In this document: positions 40,950 through 49,610 of the stretch, piece by piece
Position numbering within the stretch: position 1 is the stretch's first letter
Layout: every line of letters starts with the position of its first letter
Assembly (NCBI GenBank): GCA_944324135.1
Contig: CALUVE010000012.1
Span: forward strand, 1-54,727
Reading direction: 5' to 3'
From: Candidatus Gastranaerophilales bacterium
Lineage (GTDB): Bacteria > Cyanobacteriota > Vampirovibrionia > Gastranaerophilales > Gastranaerophilaceae
Length of the DNA: 54,727 nt
The notes under the pieces: model-generated
Told to the model about the DNA's origin: nothing
The model's database searches: none
What the model saw: only the letters and a program-made list of their open reading frames with translations
Made by a program: the position numbers and the translations under genes

Positions 40950-41289
40950 ATTTGATATGCTCTATTTTTAATTCAGGCTGGAGGGTTATTCCGATTACAT
41001 CTATGCGAAAGTTTTTATATTTGACAGGGGTGTTTTGTAAATAAGAAAAAACTCCGGTTTTTATATTATTTAATTTCGCAGCGGTAACTGCTTCCAGTGG
41101 AGACCCAAAATCATTATTTTTGCGGGTTTTTACCTCTATAAATACCAGAGTGTCTTTTTGTTCTGCAATAATATCAATTTCACAGAACTTGGAAAAATGT
41201 ACATTCCTTTCCAGTATCTTATATCCGTTTTTTGTTAGATATTCGCAGGCTAAATCTTCGCCCTTGCTTCCAAATTCACGTTTGTTCAT
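40942..41289 (-). CDS. yraN: UPF0102 (YraN) family nuclease-like protein
   Basis: GEDLACEYLTKNGYKILERN, KFCEIDIIAEQKDTLVFIEV and KTRKNNDFGSPLEAV give the Holliday-junction-resolvase-like core (E...EID...EVKTR) of the UPF0102 family; activity has been little studied. Length 115 is normal. Its ATG shares bases with the queF stop (41289), so it is coupled to queF, and its 3' end overlaps the giant AsmA-like gene by eight bases. Confidence 0.92.
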   Translation of the reverse strand: MNKREFGSKGEDLACEYLTKNGYKILERNVHFSKFCEIDIIAEQKDTLVFIEVKTRKNNDFGSPLEAVTAAKLNNIKTGVFSYLQNTPVKYKNFRIDVIGITLQPELKIEHIKSI

Positions 41290-42206
41290 TACTGTTTTAT
41301 CCCGTGTCTTGCAAAACTTTTCAGATTCAGCAATTTGTCAGTGTCTTCTATATGGCAATTTTTGCTCCATCTGACAGGACAAATATCAATCCCGCCGCGT
41401 CTTGTGTACAGCGCACAGACAAAAAGTTCATCCTCTTTATTTAATAAATCCGAAAGTCTTTTATAAATCATTTCACAGCATTCTTCGTGAAAATGAAATT
41501 CAGACCTGAAAGATGTAAGATATTCGACAAGACTTGTTTCATCAATGTGTTTGGTTGATTTGTAGTATATAAAAGCATCTCCAAAATCCGGTTGATGAGT
41601 TACCCTGCAGTTTGAGCGTAGTGAGTTGAATTTTAGATAGTGCTCTTTTTTTTCTTCTGCTTCTGTGGTTTGTAGTACTTCAGGAGCTTCTTTGAAACTG
41701 TCAATTTTTAGATTTTTTTCATCAACAAAGTCCATCAGGTTTTTGAAATTAAGGAAAATTTCCGTCCGTGGAGTTGTATCAGGGATGAATTCAACTTCTA
41801 CGTCGGTTTGTAGTTTTTGACTCAAATCACGGGTTATTGTCTCGCGGCAGATGCGTTTGCAGTCCTCTATATCAGTCCCCAGTTTTGTCATATTGAATGA
41901 ATTCAAGTATAGTTTCAGTGATTTTGACTCAATAAGAAATTGGTTATTACAATTATATTTGAGTTTTAGAACCTCTGTTACAGGAACACCGTTTTCTGTG
42001 AGTGCAGAAAATTCATACGCATGCCATACATCCCATCCAGCAAAAGGAAGTTCATCATTTTGAATAGCATACTGCCTGCGGTTTTCTTCTCGTGGAACAG
42101 CTACAAGCAAATCAGGCTTGTAGGTTTCACTTCCGCTAATTTTTTTCCCAAGCAGTGTAGCTGCAATCTCATCGGTTTTCATTGTTTGCTTATGCGAGTT
42201 CTTCAT
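41289..42206 (-). CDS. queF: NADPH-dependent 7-cyano-7-deazaguanine reductase, long type
   Basis: QueF reduces the nitrile of preQ0 to preQ1 on the path to queuosine. The catalytic Cys lies in SLRSNCRVTHQPDFGDAF, ESKSLKLYLNSFN is the conserved QueF motif in the N-terminal half, and RRGGIDICPVRW is typical of the C-terminal half. The tandem tunnel-fold, 305-residue form is the E. coli-like one. The start may be the ATG at 42206, overlapping the upstream gene by 17 bases, or the one at 42182; neither has a good ribosome site. QueC is 17 kb away at 24550. Confidence 0.95.
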   Translation of the reverse strand: MKNSHKQTMKTDEIAATLLGKKISGSETYKPDLLVAVPREENRRQYAIQNDELPFAGWDVWHAYEFSALTENGVPVTEVLKLKYNCNNQFLIESKSLKLYLNSFNMTKLGTDIEDCKRICRETITRDLSQKLQTDVEVEFIPDTTPRTEIFLNFKNLMDFVDEKNLKIDSFKEAPEVLQTTEAEEKKEHYLKFNSLRSNCRVTHQPDFGDAFIYYKSTKHIDETSLVEYLTSFRSEFHFHEECCEMIYKRLSDLLNKEDELFVCALYTRRGGIDICPVRWSKNCHIEDTDKLLNLKSFARHGIKQ

Positions 42207-43512
42207 ACTTAGCAGGGTTATTTAGCAGGTCGTAATTAATTTCATTTTCGTTATCAGCAATAGCTGCGACAACAACCGCATCAGATGTGACGTTTACAAG
42301 GGTTCTCATCATATCTGTAATTCTTTCGATAGTGAACAGGAATGCAAACCCTGCAACAAGTTGTTCAGGGCTTAATCCCATACCGTTCAGGATGAGCGCA
42401 ATAGTAATCAAACCAGCTCCAGGAATGCCTGCACAAGTGCTGGATGCGATTATAGCAAGCAATGCGATTTGAACGATTAAGAACGGAGTGAGTGCAACAC
42501 CGTATGCTTGAGTTAAGAATATGACAGCTACTACTTGCAAAAGTGCTGTTCCATCCATATTCAATGTAGCACCGAGCGGGAGTACAAAACTTGAAATTTT
42601 ATGAGAGATACCGCGTTTTTCGCAGCAAGCAATAGTCAAAGGCAATGTTGCAGAAGAGCTTGCAGTACCAAAAGCAACCATCATAGCTTCTGCGATTGCA
42701 GAATAGAGCATCCAGATTGAAACTTTTGAGAAAAATCTTAAGAACAGCGGATAAACCACAAACAACTGTAATAGGAAACCTATTGCAAGTACCAATAAAT
42801 ATTTAGAAATGCTTGCGAATATATCAATACCAAAACTGGAAACAGCAGATGCAGTCAGTGCAAATACACCGGGAGCTGCAAGGAACATAATCCAGTCAGT
42901 TATTTTCATTGTAGCGGCAAAAACAGATTCAAAGAAAGAAACAATAGGTCTGTTCACATCACCGACTTTAGCGAGTGCAACGGCAAAAATCAATACAAAT
43001 ACAATGATTGCAACCATATTGCCGTTAGCAAGAGCATTCAGAGGGTTGCTCGGAATAAAACCGAGGAACATATTCAAAATGTTACCTTGTTGTTCAGCCA
43101 TAGCTGTTGCGACGGTAGCCTGAACTTCTGCAGCAGCATTTGCATTTATGTAGTTTGCGGCACCGTTACCCGGATGCATTACAAGCGCAAGAACGGCACC
43201 GATTACAACAGCGGCTATGGTTATTATCCCGTAGTACAAAATCATTTTTGAACCGAATTTGCTGAGCTGTTTGTTATCACCAATACTTGTAACCCCGATT
43301 ATGATTGCGGATACAACAAGCGGAATTACAACCATTTGAATTAATCTAATAAATATTTGACCAACAAAAACAAGGATATTAGAAACTAAAATATTTTGAT
43401 GTGAATGCAGAAATATACCAACCAGGATACCGGCAATTATACCGAAAAATATGTGCCAGTTTCTTTTAATACCTAATCCAAGAGCGATTAAAATCTGCAT
43501 ATGTAGTTTCAT
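42190..43512 (-). CDS. Dicarboxylate/amino acid:cation symporter (DAACS family)
   Basis: This is an eight-helix plus two-hairpin transporter related to GltP and DctA, importing glutamate, aspartate or C4-dicarboxylates with Na+ or H+. Hairpin 1 has the serine-rich FGTASSSATLPLT, helix 7 has LGATLNMDGTALLQ, and hairpin 2 has STCAGIPGAGLITIALIL. The extracellular insert AAAEVQATVATAMAEQQGN is longer than in some relatives. Substrate cannot be fixed from sequence. A consensus promoter and ATGAGG precede it, and queF-yraN follow in the same direction. Confidence 0.93.
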   Translation of the reverse strand: MKLHMQILIALGLGIKRNWHIFFGIIAGILVGIFLHSHQNILVSNILVFVGQIFIRLIQMVVIPLVVSAIIIGVTSIGDNKQLSKFGSKMILYYGIITIAAVVIGAVLALVMHPGNGAANYINANAAAEVQATVATAMAEQQGNILNMFLGFIPSNPLNALANGNMVAIIVFVLIFAVALAKVGDVNRPIVSFFESVFAATMKITDWIMFLAAPGVFALTASAVSSFGIDIFASISKYLLVLAIGFLLQLFVVYPLFLRFFSKVSIWMLYSAIAEAMMVAFGTASSSATLPLTIACCEKRGISHKISSFVLPLGATLNMDGTALLQVVAVIFLTQAYGVALTPFLIVQIALLAIIASSTCAGIPGAGLITIALILNGMGLSPEQLVAGFAFLFTIERITDMMRTLVNVTSDAVVVAAIADNENEINYDLLNNPAKYEELA

Positions 43513-43548
43513 ATATATAACCTCATCATTGTACTATTGAACTAGTCT

Positions 43549-43577
43549 ATTATATCACTCAGGTATAAAAATTTCAA
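43549..43577 (-). promoter_or_regulatory. Promoter of the symporter gene
   Basis: On the minus strand TTGAAA (43577-43572), a 17-base spacer and TATAAT (43554-43549). The ATG is 37 bases downstream with ATGAGG between. Confidence 0.75.
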
Positions 43578-43641
43578 ATATTTTTGCTAAAAATCATAGT
43601 CTTGGTGGAGAGTTTTAAAGTAAAAAGAATGCAGTAAAAAA

Positions 43642-43715
43642 TCGGAATGACAGGATTCGAACCTGCGACCCCCGCGACCCGAACACGGTGCGCTACCAAA
43701 CTGCGCTACATTCCG
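43642..43715 (-). tRNA. tRNA-Pro (anticodon CGG)
   Basis: The acceptor arms CGGAATG/CATTCCG pair fully with discriminator A. The D arm is GCGC...GCGC, the anticodon stem is CCGTG/CGCGG around TTCGGGT, and the T arm is GCAGG/CCTGT around TTCGAAT. CCA is not encoded. Confidence 0.95.
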
Positions 43716-43806
43716 ATAACATGTCTATTATATTACAGCAAATTTTAATATCAAGAGGTAAAATAATTTTTATTCTCTTTGGTTAATTTGAATTTTCTAT
43801 TGTCAA

Positions 43807-44262
43807 TTAGTCAGAAATTTTATTCCAGTATGCTAACAATTTTTTGTACCATTTCATTCTGGAGGTTTTTAATTTTGAAGTATCAACGCAGAAGTTTTCA
43901 AAATATGATTCAATGGCTTTTCTTTTATAGATTGTTTCAGGATAAAGTTCTCTGTAGGAGCTGTTAAACAGCATTGTTTCAAACGGAAATTTTTGAGTTA
44001 GTTCATTTAATTTGGAGGACATAGACCAGTTCTCCGTGCCTCTTCTTTTTGATTTAGGAAGGTCGAGCGGTTTTATATTTTGGTTTTCCGGGGCGTTTAA
44101 AGCTTCTATGAATTTTAATTTTGCATACCCTGGAGCTTTTTCTCCTGCGATAAGGAATTTTTGATAACTTTTTTCTGCGCGAGGATCATTCGCTTTTAAA
44201 TATCTTATAGTATCGTAGGCGTGTTGTGTGATACTTTTCGTGTTTGTGACTTTTAGAATCAT
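43807..44262 (-). CDS. Unknown protein, 151 residues
   Basis: AAGGAGTCC before the ATG is a strong ribosome site. The product is basic, helical and soluble (MILKVTNTKSITQHAYDTIR at the start, SRMKWYKKLLAYWNKISD at the end), with one Cys near residue 129. I do not recognise a family or a catalytic motif. It is separated from the CLC gene by about 65 bases and may be co-transcribed with it or stand alone before the tRNA. Confidence 0.7.
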   Translation of the reverse strand: MILKVTNTKSITQHAYDTIRYLKANDPRAEKSYQKFLIAGEKAPGYAKLKFIEALNAPENQNIKPLDLPKSKRRGTENWSMSSKLNELTQKFPFETMLFNSSYRELYPETIYKRKAIESYFENFCVDTSKLKTSRMKWYKKLLAYWNKISD

Positions 44263-44326
44263 TAGGACTCCTTCTGGTTTTGCATGCGTTATGTTGGAAC
44301 GAAAAACTCCTGAAAGATTTTTTTTG

Positions 44327-46039
44327 CTAGTTATTTAATAATTCTTTATGAAAAGCATTGTTTATATCCAGTCGAGTAATAATTCCTTTAATTTTATTAT
44401 TTCTGTCAATTACAACAAGCCACTCAGTGTCATTCGAATGAAGTCTATAATAGGCGATATACAAATTGTTTTGCGGAGCTATTGTAACAGGTGCTGGATT
44501 CATTATTTTATCGATTGTTGTCGATTCCGGAATCCCCTGAAAAAGAGCATCTTCAATGTCAGATTTGGTTATGATTCCTGCGAGTTTATTTTTGGAATTA
44601 ATAATCGGATAAGCGCCGTGTCCGTATTTGGATAGTGCATTTTCAGCCTGTTTAATAGTTGAATCGGTATTTAGCGTAACTACATTCCGAGCCATGACAT
44701 CCTTAACATATAGTCTGCTGAGCAATTTTGCTTCTTCTGATTGCGCTTGATTTACTATAAGACTTGCATAGATAGGTCTGTGATTCATTTTTTCTGCAAC
44801 CAGATCAGCAATCGCAGCGCTGAGCATTATCGGAAGAATATGGTGGTATCCGCCTGTCATCTCAAATACCATAACTACGGCAGTAATAGGCGTTCTGGCA
44901 ACTGCCGATAAAAACGCTCCCATTCCTATCATTGCGATGACAATAGGGTTTACGTCAACACCTAATTTACAGAAAACAGTTCCAATGCCGTATCCGAGAA
45001 AAGACCCCAGCATTAACATCGGTAAGAAAATCCCGCCGGCAGCTCCTGAACCAAAACATAACGGAGTGATGAAAAATTTGGTGAGAAAAATTATCGCAAC
45101 AGTACTTAGTGCAAATTTATGCTGCAAAAGTAAATCAACGGAGATATTTCCTGAACTTAGAACCCACGGAATAAATAACCCTGTAATTCCTGTTATCAAG
45201 CCTGCAATTGCCGGTTTTGCCCAATTTTGTACATTAATCTTTGAAAATATATCATTAAATTTGAATATAACTTTTGAAAAAATGACGCCCAGAATTCCTG
45301 CTGTAATTCCTAGTATTACACAGGCTAAAATAATATTTAAAGAAAGTTCTCCCCCAGTGACATAAGGGAGTTTGAACGATGGATTTGAACCCAGATAGTG
45401 TCTTGCGACAGAGGCTGCCGTAACGGTTGCAACGAGTACCGGAAACAAAAGTGCCGGTGAAAATTTTTGGACAAGTTCTTCCAGTACAAAAACTGTTCCG
45501 GCAATAGGTGCGTTAAAAGTAGCCCCGATTGCAGCACCGGCGCCTGAGGCTATTAATTTATCTTTGTCTGTGCCTTTCATATTGAAAATTTTTCCGACCA
45601 GTGCTCCGGCACCGGCTCCAAGCTGAACGCTCGGCCCTTCTCGTCCGAGAGAAAGACCGCTGCCGATTCCTGCAATCCCTGCAAAGAATTTTACAAATAT
45701 ACTGCGAATTCTTGTCAAATTGCCCATTCTTGCCATTGTCATTTTGACATAAGGGATTCCGCTCCCTTTTGTTTCCGGTGCTATTTTAAATACCAGCAGT
45801 CCGGAAATTAATCCGCCGGCTGTAGTTATAAGTGGAAAGATAATGTATCTTTGTATCACAGTTAGTCCGCTGCAAAAAGCTTGTATGTGGCTGAAAATAC
45901 TATCTATGCTGACTTTAAACAGCACAACGAGTGCGCCGGCTATCAGCCCGACAAGAACTGCCTGCAAGACAATTTTGCTTCTTGCAATTTCTTGTAGAAA
46001 ATATCCCGTCTGTTTAAATATTTTACTGCTTATATGCAT
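44327..46039 (-). CDS. CLC chloride channel/antiporter with two CBS domains
   Basis: Selectivity-filter motifs are GSGIP (residues 92-96), GREGP with the gating Glu134, and GSGAAGGIFLPMLMLG. About ten hydrophobic segments are present. Two C-terminal CBS domains (VKDVMARNVVTLNTDSTIKQ and IDKIMNPAPVTIAPQNNLYI) probably bind adenine nucleotides. This architecture fits the bacterial CLC family rather than the fluoride-specific branch, which lacks CBS domains. Whether it is a channel or an H+/Cl- exchanger cannot be decided here. Length is 570 residues. Confidence 0.95.
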   Translation of the reverse strand: MHISSKIFKQTGYFLQEIARSKIVLQAVLVGLIAGALVVLFKVSIDSIFSHIQAFCSGLTVIQRYIIFPLITTAGGLISGLLVFKIAPETKGSGIPYVKMTMARMGNLTRIRSIFVKFFAGIAGIGSGLSLGREGPSVQLGAGAGALVGKIFNMKGTDKDKLIASGAGAAIGATFNAPIAGTVFVLEELVQKFSPALLFPVLVATVTAASVARHYLGSNPSFKLPYVTGGELSLNIILACVILGITAGILGVIFSKVIFKFNDIFSKINVQNWAKPAIAGLITGITGLFIPWVLSSGNISVDLLLQHKFALSTVAIIFLTKFFITPLCFGSGAAGGIFLPMLMLGSFLGYGIGTVFCKLGVDVNPIVIAMIGMGAFLSAVARTPITAVVMVFEMTGGYHHILPIMLSAAIADLVAEKMNHRPIYASLIVNQAQSEEAKLLSRLYVKDVMARNVVTLNTDSTIKQAENALSKYGHGAYPIINSKNKLAGIITKSDIEDALFQGIPESTTIDKIMNPAPVTIAPQNNLYIAYYRLHSNDTEWLVVIDRNNKIKGIITRLDINNAFHKELLNN

Positions 46040-46062
46040 ACATTAATAATATAACAAACTTT

Positions 46063-46593
46063 TTAATCAGGGAGATATATCTGTTTCAGCATATTTAAGT
46101 CATTAGGGGAAAGAAACACCTGCCCGTGTACCAGCGGATACATAATATCCATTCTGGAAGTTGAGTGCTGCAGTCCAAGTGCGTGCCCTATTTCGTGTAA
46201 GGAGATTTCATAGATTTCTTGGTCACTGAGTGGTCTGCCGGTATCAGGACTCAGCAAAAATATGGTTAAATCAACTTTTGCATAAAACCCGAGCGGGCTC
46301 TGAGTTGCCGCAAGACCTACGGCGTGTGAAAAATCTTTTTTCTGCACTTTGGGATTTTTGTCCTCAAATTTTACGTGCAGAGATGATGCGAGTTTGGCAT
46401 CTTTCATCCTGAAAGATACAATCTCGCCGGAGGCTGTCTGCCACGTGTTAAATGCGCTTTCAACAATAGCTTTTTTAGGATGGTCTTCTATATAAACATT
46501 AACAGGAAGATAGCCCCATCTGGGTGTCCGCCATGCAAATGCTCCTGTGCTGCATATCACAAACAAAAACAGTGCAAGTAAAAATTTTTTCAT
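46063..46593 (-). CDS. Secreted matrixin-like zinc metalloprotease
   Basis: A signal peptide (MKKFLLALFLFVICSTGAFA) is followed by a small zincin domain. The zinc site HEIGHALGLQHS has His133, Glu134, His137 and His143, with a Met-turn DIMYP (Met151), as in M10/matrixin-type proteases. There is no recognisable prodomain or C-terminal attachment domain. It should act in the periplasm or outside the cell. It is translationally coupled (TAATG) to the preceding, inactive paralogue, so the two are made together. Confidence 0.9.
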   Translation of the reverse strand: MKKFLLALFLFVICSTGAFAWRTPRWGYLPVNVYIEDHPKKAIVESAFNTWQTASGEIVSFRMKDAKLASSLHVKFEDKNPKVQKKDFSHAVGLAATQSPLGFYAKVDLTIFLLSPDTGRPLSDQEIYEISLHEIGHALGLQHSTSRMDIMYPLVHGQVFLSPNDLNMLKQIYLPD

Positions 46594-47147
46594 TAATTGG
46601 CTCCGGAATCCTGACGTTTTTGAATAGTTTCTTTTATGGAGGTCTCTTTATAAGTTTTTTCCAGTACCTCTATATCTTTATTTTGAAGTTCATTAGGTTG
46701 TGTTAATTGTTCATAATAAGTTTTTGTAGTTACATAACCTGGATCGTCAATAAGTTTCAGTGCAAGCGCATTGGCGATTTCGTGGAGTGCTGCACCTTTA
46801 AATCGTTCATCAGTGAGTTCTTTGCCTCCGACTGATTCAGCCAGTGTCACATCAACTTTAAACAAATATGTCGTTGCTGCGTGGATATCTGTTGACCCTG
46901 GAGATTCAGCCTCCTCAACTACATCAAATACTATGTTTGCGGAAATTTTGCTTTTTGATGTTTTAAAACTTATCAGCCCGTTAGATTTGGAACTCCATTC
47001 CTCCAGAGCCTCGTTGATAATTTCAGCCTTGTCGCCTGCAGGTACATATACCTTTACAGGGAAAAAACTCCATCTTGGCATTGTGAATGCAAAAGCTGAT
47101 ACAGCTGTTGTAAATAATAGTCCTAAAATTAATAATATCTTTTTCAT
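46593..47147 (-). CDS. Pseudoprotease paralogue of the matrixin-like protein
   Basis: The signal peptide (MKKILLILGLLFTTAVSAFA) and the next block (MPRWSFFPVKVYVPAGDKAE) match the neighbour's (PRWGYLPVNVYIEDHPKKAI). The zinc motif, however, reads HEIANALALKLI: the first His and Glu remain, the second His is Asn126 (codon AAT, 46770-46772) and the third is Leu132. It should not bind catalytic zinc. I take the ATG at 47147; a GTG at 47156 is possible, and neither has a good ribosome site. Roles as inhibitor, chaperone or partner of the active copy are conceivable but unproven. Confidence 0.85.
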   Translation of the reverse strand: MKKILLILGLLFTTAVSAFAFTMPRWSFFPVKVYVPAGDKAEIINEALEEWSSKSNGLISFKTSKSKISANIVFDVVEEAESPGSTDIHAATTYLFKVDVTLAESVGGKELTDERFKGAALHEIANALALKLIDDPGYVTTKTYYEQLTQPNELQNKDIEVLEKTYKETSIKETIQKRQDSGAN

Positions 47148-47210
47148 AATGTTCACTATATCATTTTTTTTTAGTTTTGTACATACCGGCTGATTATCCG
47201 ATTATGGGTA

Positions 47211-47239
47211 TTGAGTTTTTTATAATTTTAGGTTATCCT
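47211..47239 (+). promoter_or_regulatory. Promoter of the SEC-C protein gene
   Basis: TTGAGT (47211-47216), a 17-base spacer and TATCCT (47234-47239). GGGAGAGG lies before the ATG at 47265. Confidence 0.55.
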
Positions 47240-47264
47240 TTAATTTGAAAATAAGGGAGAGGAT

Positions 47265-48569
47265 ATGACTACAGAAATTCAAGAAGAATTAAAGGTTATA
47301 AACGATGCAATAAAAGAGGTTGCAAATTTTGTTCAAACTGATGAGATGGTGAAACCTGATTTTGATGAATATATCAAGACAATAAGCGGTGGAAAACCTC
47401 ACTTGATAAATTTTCAATCAGCTTGTTTCAACTATATTTTTGAGAGAAATCTGGGTGAGGAACATAAATCTGTATTTGAATTGTATCTTTTGAATACTAA
47501 AAAAATTCCTGCGGAGACTAAAAAAGTTATTAAGGCTCTCCAAAAATCAGTATCCTCTGTTTTTGAAGTTAAAAAAGTCCACAGAACAGGTTTTGAACTT
47601 GATAATATAATTAATGAAAAATTATACAACGTGACCTCACTTGTTAAAATGACTTCTTTCCGTGGAATTGGGCCGGGGCAGTTTGTTGTTGCACGAATTT
47701 TCAAATACAATAAAGAACATTATCTGCTTGAAATTTCAGGTGTTCTTTCCTCCTCAAAACGCGACGATGCCTTGAGATTTGCGGTCGCAAAGATTATCCA
47801 GAATCCTGAACTGGTTTATATGGATAACCCTGAAAAATTAAAAGAAATTGAAAAAAATGTTGCTAAATTGTATAAAGATTTCGTGGACTATTTTGGCTCT
47901 GATGAAGTTGTTACAACAAATAAATACGCTGATGATATCATCGGTTTGTTTAACGATTATGCCGAAACCGGTGAAAAACGTGAGTTTGCTGATAAAATCC
48001 ACGAACCTGCTGCTTATAGATTTTTCAATGTAAGTGAATTTAACAATTCATATTCAAACTTTTTGGAAAATTCACTCGGCGGATTTTCCTCTCATAAAGA
48101 AGAGTACGATGTCGGTATTCTTTTTGACGAAGAACTTGGGCTTTATGCGGTTCCTTTCTACGCAACTTTTAACAAAATTTTTGAAGCCAAGGATTATTCA
48201 AAAGTTATCAACTACGATAAATGTATTGAATATATGCTCAAAAATGATAAACTATCTGCAAATTTAATCAAAAAAGTTGCCTCAAAACACGATAATTTTA
48301 TGCAGGTTATAAATGAAGTTCTTAAGAAAAATTATACTCTCGAAGAACTTTTGCAAACTTATAAAGCTCCGTATCTGGAACAGAAAATCTTTTCATCAAC
48401 CACTGTTCTTTATAAATCAAAGGCATTCTCAAGAACGCTCGGGATTATTGAAGAACATGAAGAACGTCCCAAAATTGATACAACCGGCGTCGGCAGAAAT
48501 GACCCTTGCCCTTGCGGAAGCGGTAAAAAGTTCAAAAAATGCTGCGGCGCTGCGGCGTTAACTAATTAA
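47265..48569 (+). CDS. Unknown protein with a C-terminal SEC-C zinc motif, 434 residues
   Basis: The last 25 residues ([19 protein letters not shown]) form a SEC-C metal-binding motif, as at the C-terminus of SecA and many unrelated proteins, where it often mediates protein or ribosome contacts. The first 400 residues are helical and charged ([20 protein letters not shown]) and match no family that I recognise. There is no signal peptide or membrane segment. It is convergent with maf, overlapping it by 12 bases. Confidence 0.85.
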   Translation: MTTEIQEELKVINDAIKEVANFVQTDEMVKPDFDEYIKTISGGKPHLINFQSACFNYIFERNLGEEHKSVFELYLLNTKKIPAETKKVIKALQKSVSSVFEVKKVHRTGFELDNIINEKLYNVTSLVKMTSFRGIGPGQFVVARIFKYNKEHYLLEISGVLSSSKRDDALRFAVAKIIQNPELVYMDNPEKLKEIEKNVAKLYKDFVDYFGSDEVVTTNKYADDIIGLFNDYAETGEKREFADKIHEPAAYRFFNVSEFNNSYSNFLENSLGGFSSHKEEYDVGILFDEELGLYAVPFYATFNKIFEAKDYSKVINYDKCIEYMLKNDKLSANLIKKVASKHDNFMQVINEVLKKNYTLEELLQTYKAPYLEQKIFSSTTVLYKSKAFSRTLGIIEEHEERPKIDTTGVGRNDPCPCGSGKKFKKCCGAAALTN

Positions 48570-49118
48570 TTCCATAAGTGCATCAGGACATAAACCAATA
48601 ATATTTTTGAAACTGCCCTCCACGTTTTTTACAAAACCGGCGGGCAGTTCCTGTATCCCGTAAGAGCCCGCTTTATCCAGCGGTTTGTAATCTTCTACGT
48701 AGGATTTAATCATCTCATCTGTCAGGTTTTCAAATTCAACATACGATGTTACAGCCTTTTTTTTCACGGTGTTGTCTTTTGTATTTATAACAGCAATCGC
48801 TGTGACAACTTTATGCCTGCGTCCGGAGAGCCGTTTAAGCATTGAAACAGCTTCTTCTTCATCTTTTGGTTTGCCTAAAATTTCATCGTCAAGCACAACA
48901 ACTGTGTCAGCACCTATCACGAGAGCTTCCTCAGTTGTCCTTTGAGCAACTTCAAGTGCTTTGTTATATGCAAGTTTTTCTATAAATTCATAAGAAAAAA
49001 CCGTCTGAGTATGATCTTCTTCATACTTTGACGGTACAACTTTAAACTTTATATGAGTTTCTTTTAAGATATTTTGTCTTCTGGGAGATGAAGACGCAAG
49101 TATAATTTTTCCCATCAT
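48558..49118 (-). CDS. maf: Maf-type nucleoside triphosphate pyrophosphatase
   Basis: Maf proteins hydrolyse dTTP, UTP or modified nucleotides and are linked to septum control. Motifs are [51 protein letters not shown] and KAGSYGIQ. Length 186 is normal. Two adjacent ATGs could be the start. Its 3' end overlaps the SEC-C gene. Substrate subgroup is not certain, though YhdE-like (dTTP/UTP) is most likely. Confidence 0.94.
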   Translation of the reverse strand: MMGKIILASSSPRRQNILKETHIKFKVVPSKYEEDHTQTVFSYEFIEKLAYNKALEVAQRTTEEALVIGADTVVVLDDEILGKPKDEEEAVSMLKRLSGRRHKVVTAIAVINTKDNTVKKKAVTSYVEFENLTDEMIKSYVEDYKPLDKAGSYGIQELPAGFVKNVEGSFKNIIGLCPDALMELIS

Positions 49119-49190
49119 TTGTTCCTTTTATTGCTTCTGCAAGTTCAGTTTAGCAGAAAAATAAAAGGAACTAAAATTCCGGTTTTTCAA

Positions 49191-49430
49191 TTACTGCAAA
49201 GTCCGTGTTCGATTGTATCTTGCAGTTTTTGCATTTATTGCATAACAGGCAATATTCAGACGTTGTTTCAACAACATCATATTCCTGCTCATGCTGGCAT
49301 AATCATTCATTGCACCCATCATTTTATCAGGGTCAACCATTGATTCCATATTGTCGTGATTATCTACACGTTCGTCTTGATACTTTTTGACCAGTAGCTG
49401 GTCGATGTAGTCTTCAGCACCTATTGCCAT
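49191..49430 (-). CDS. Small unknown protein, 79 residues
   Basis: GGGAGGATCGGC precedes the ATG, a strong ribosome site. The product is helical and rich in Met, Asp and Asn (MESMVDPDKMMGAMNDYASM), with one Cys in LNIACYAINAKTA. I do not recognise a family. About 65-80 bases upstream is AAATACTTTGTATATACA, similar to the -10 region of the 71-residue gene at 29820. Confidence 0.72.
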   Translation of the reverse strand: MAIGAEDYIDQLLVKKYQDERVDNHDNMESMVDPDKMMGAMNDYASMSRNMMLLKQRLNIACYAINAKTARYNRTRTLQ

Positions 49431-49610
49431 GCCGATCCTCCCTATTGAATTGTGTGTGATGAGAAAGTTAAAATATCCTAAATATATTCCTTATGTATAT
49501 ACAAAGTATTTTTTCTTTTAAAAATTGCGTTTTTTATGGTAAATATGAAGAAATGTTAAAATAAATTTTAAATATTTCTTTTTCACTCGCAGGAGAATAT
49601 AATAAAACGT

